From NCBI GenBank assembly GCA_964019165.1, contig OZ025282.1, positions 9,706,229-9,770,228 on the forward strand: a DNA stretch of 64,000 nt. Direction: 5' to 3'. The position numbers and the translations under genes were made by a program. This DNA is from Mastigias papua. Taxonomy: Eukaryota > Cnidaria > Scyphozoa > Rhizostomeae > Mastigiidae. Below, one piece after another: positions 62,801 to 64,000 of the stretch (position 1 is the stretch's first letter; every line of letters begins with the position of its first letter). The notes under the pieces are model-generated. The model worked only from the letters and a program-made list of their open reading frames with translations. It searched no databases and had not been told where the DNA came from.

Positions 62801-64000
62801 ATCTTTTTAACATAATTCTCTGAGAGTTTTCTGCCATCTTCACCTTAGCTGAAATGGCGTCACAAATAATGCCTTGGATTTTCCTCTTTAGAACGTCATG
62901 GACACCACCACCTCTACCTTTTACATTCCCCACTTTCTGATTAGTGACTAGAAATAACGCTCATGAGTTTGTTTCTATTGCTTAAAAATATAGGTAAAGT
63001 TGTCTGGGTCTCTTTGGAAGTGCCATTGCCAAAGTATGTTAATCGCCTTAAGCATTCTTATTTGTTGCAGAAGTCAGGTTATGTTATTAGCATCTCAATG
63101 CTGTCTTGCAGAGAAAGGCTGCTTAGTCTAGCCTCGGCTCGATCCGACGTTAGTTATTCAATTCAATCATTGATGAGAAAACTAAGTATAAGTTATAATA
63201 AGATTGTTAATCAACTGTGAAATTTGCACTGGAAAATATTCGGGCAAAAACTGTATTTACTTGAATGATTTCATGGTTTATACGTATTACTCTCGGCTCA
63301 CTTTGTCGGTTAAGACCACTGATGTGGCGGCTGGCCTTGATCATACATGTTAAAACAATTTCTTATTGTTAACAATACATTAATGTTTTTGTATGTCATG
63401 TTGGAAGTGTTTTAACAGCCATTGATTGATTTCAATCTTCCTAAGTCCGATAAGCAAAATTGAAGCGTATTTTAAGCCGATTGGTCAACCATCATTTTCT
63501 ACGCTTTGTTTTTCCATCTGTAAACGCTAACTAATCCCCCACTTAGAGCGATAAGAATTTCTGGGGGTCATCTTCTATTTCTAATCCATACCATATCTCT
63601 TTGTGATTCCATTCTCACCGCAATCAAATTTCTTGCTGGCTTTACGACACTCAAAATATACATTTAGGTATTCTTAACTAGTCTAAGCTCTTGTGTTTTC
63701 ACAGGATAATCACGCTCAATAGCATAATTACTTCCTTTTCACCTCCAAACTTTGAACTACAAGAAGATTTTGATACATTTACTCCTGACCTAATACAAAA
63801 TGTAAGAAAACGTTAACAGGTCTATATCCATGCAAATATGTAGGCCAAACACTTTATTTCCGAAATACTTTCTTGGTAACTTCTACCCTAACAAGCGAAA
63901 ATTCATCTTCACTGGAAGAAGATTATTTTGATTTATGCTTGGTAGAATGCACTCTCAACACCATATCTTCCTCTACATTCCCCTTATACCTTTGAATAAA
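53806..64000. other. otp intron 2, running off the window
   Basis: Starts GTAAGC and extends at least 10.2 kb. I searched by eye for a VWFQNRRAKW-encoding exon and did not find one. AT-rich sequence with no recognised gene or transposon; frames such as 55763-56002 and 62963-63220 resemble no known family. Confidence 0.55.

Overview
This is an AT-rich animal nuclear segment. It has spliced genes with GT-AG introns of 0.5 to 7.5 kb, many microsatellites, and decayed non-LTR and Penelope-like retroelements. A paired-class homeobox gene places it in Metazoa. The retroelement types (a LINE ending in a CxCRLCK motif and hammerhead-bearing Penelope-like elements), together with a membrane-anchored DUF885 protein, suggest a marine invertebrate, most likely a cnidarian. 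That placement is an inference, not something the sequence proves.

Two protein genes can be supported, both on the + strand. (1) 3832-26739 is a complete five-exon gene for a 770-residue type II membrane protein of the DUF885 family, a putative zinc peptidase. Its exon lengths sum to an exact multiple of three (2313 nt) and every junction keeps the family's conserved blocks in frame. (2) 52860-53805 holds the first two coding exons of an orthopedia (otp) homeobox gene. The homeodomain is cut at the Q|V junction common in paired-class genes. The exon with the third helix was not found in the remaining 10.2 kb and probably lies beyond the window.

Layout: 1-3.8 kb has (ATC)n tracts and a minus-strand LINE relic. 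3.8-26.7 kb is the DUF885 gene. Its second intron holds a (CTATG)n array, three long (AT)n tracts, a tRNA-like cassette inside inverted and direct repeats, and two Penelope-like relics of different lineages, one followed by a well-formed hammerhead ribozyme. Intron 4 holds a 92-bp minisatellite. 26.7-52.9 kb has no recognisable host gene. It contains two divergent hammerhead motifs, a LINE 3' end, three inverted-repeat (MITE-like) elements and a duplicated 165-bp segment. 52.9-64 kb is otp and its long intron.

The two host genes have no evident functional link. The most unusual content is in the repeats: three hammerhead motifs, and a structurally sound 72-nt tRNA fold with a serine-type anticodon on a body with a short variable loop.
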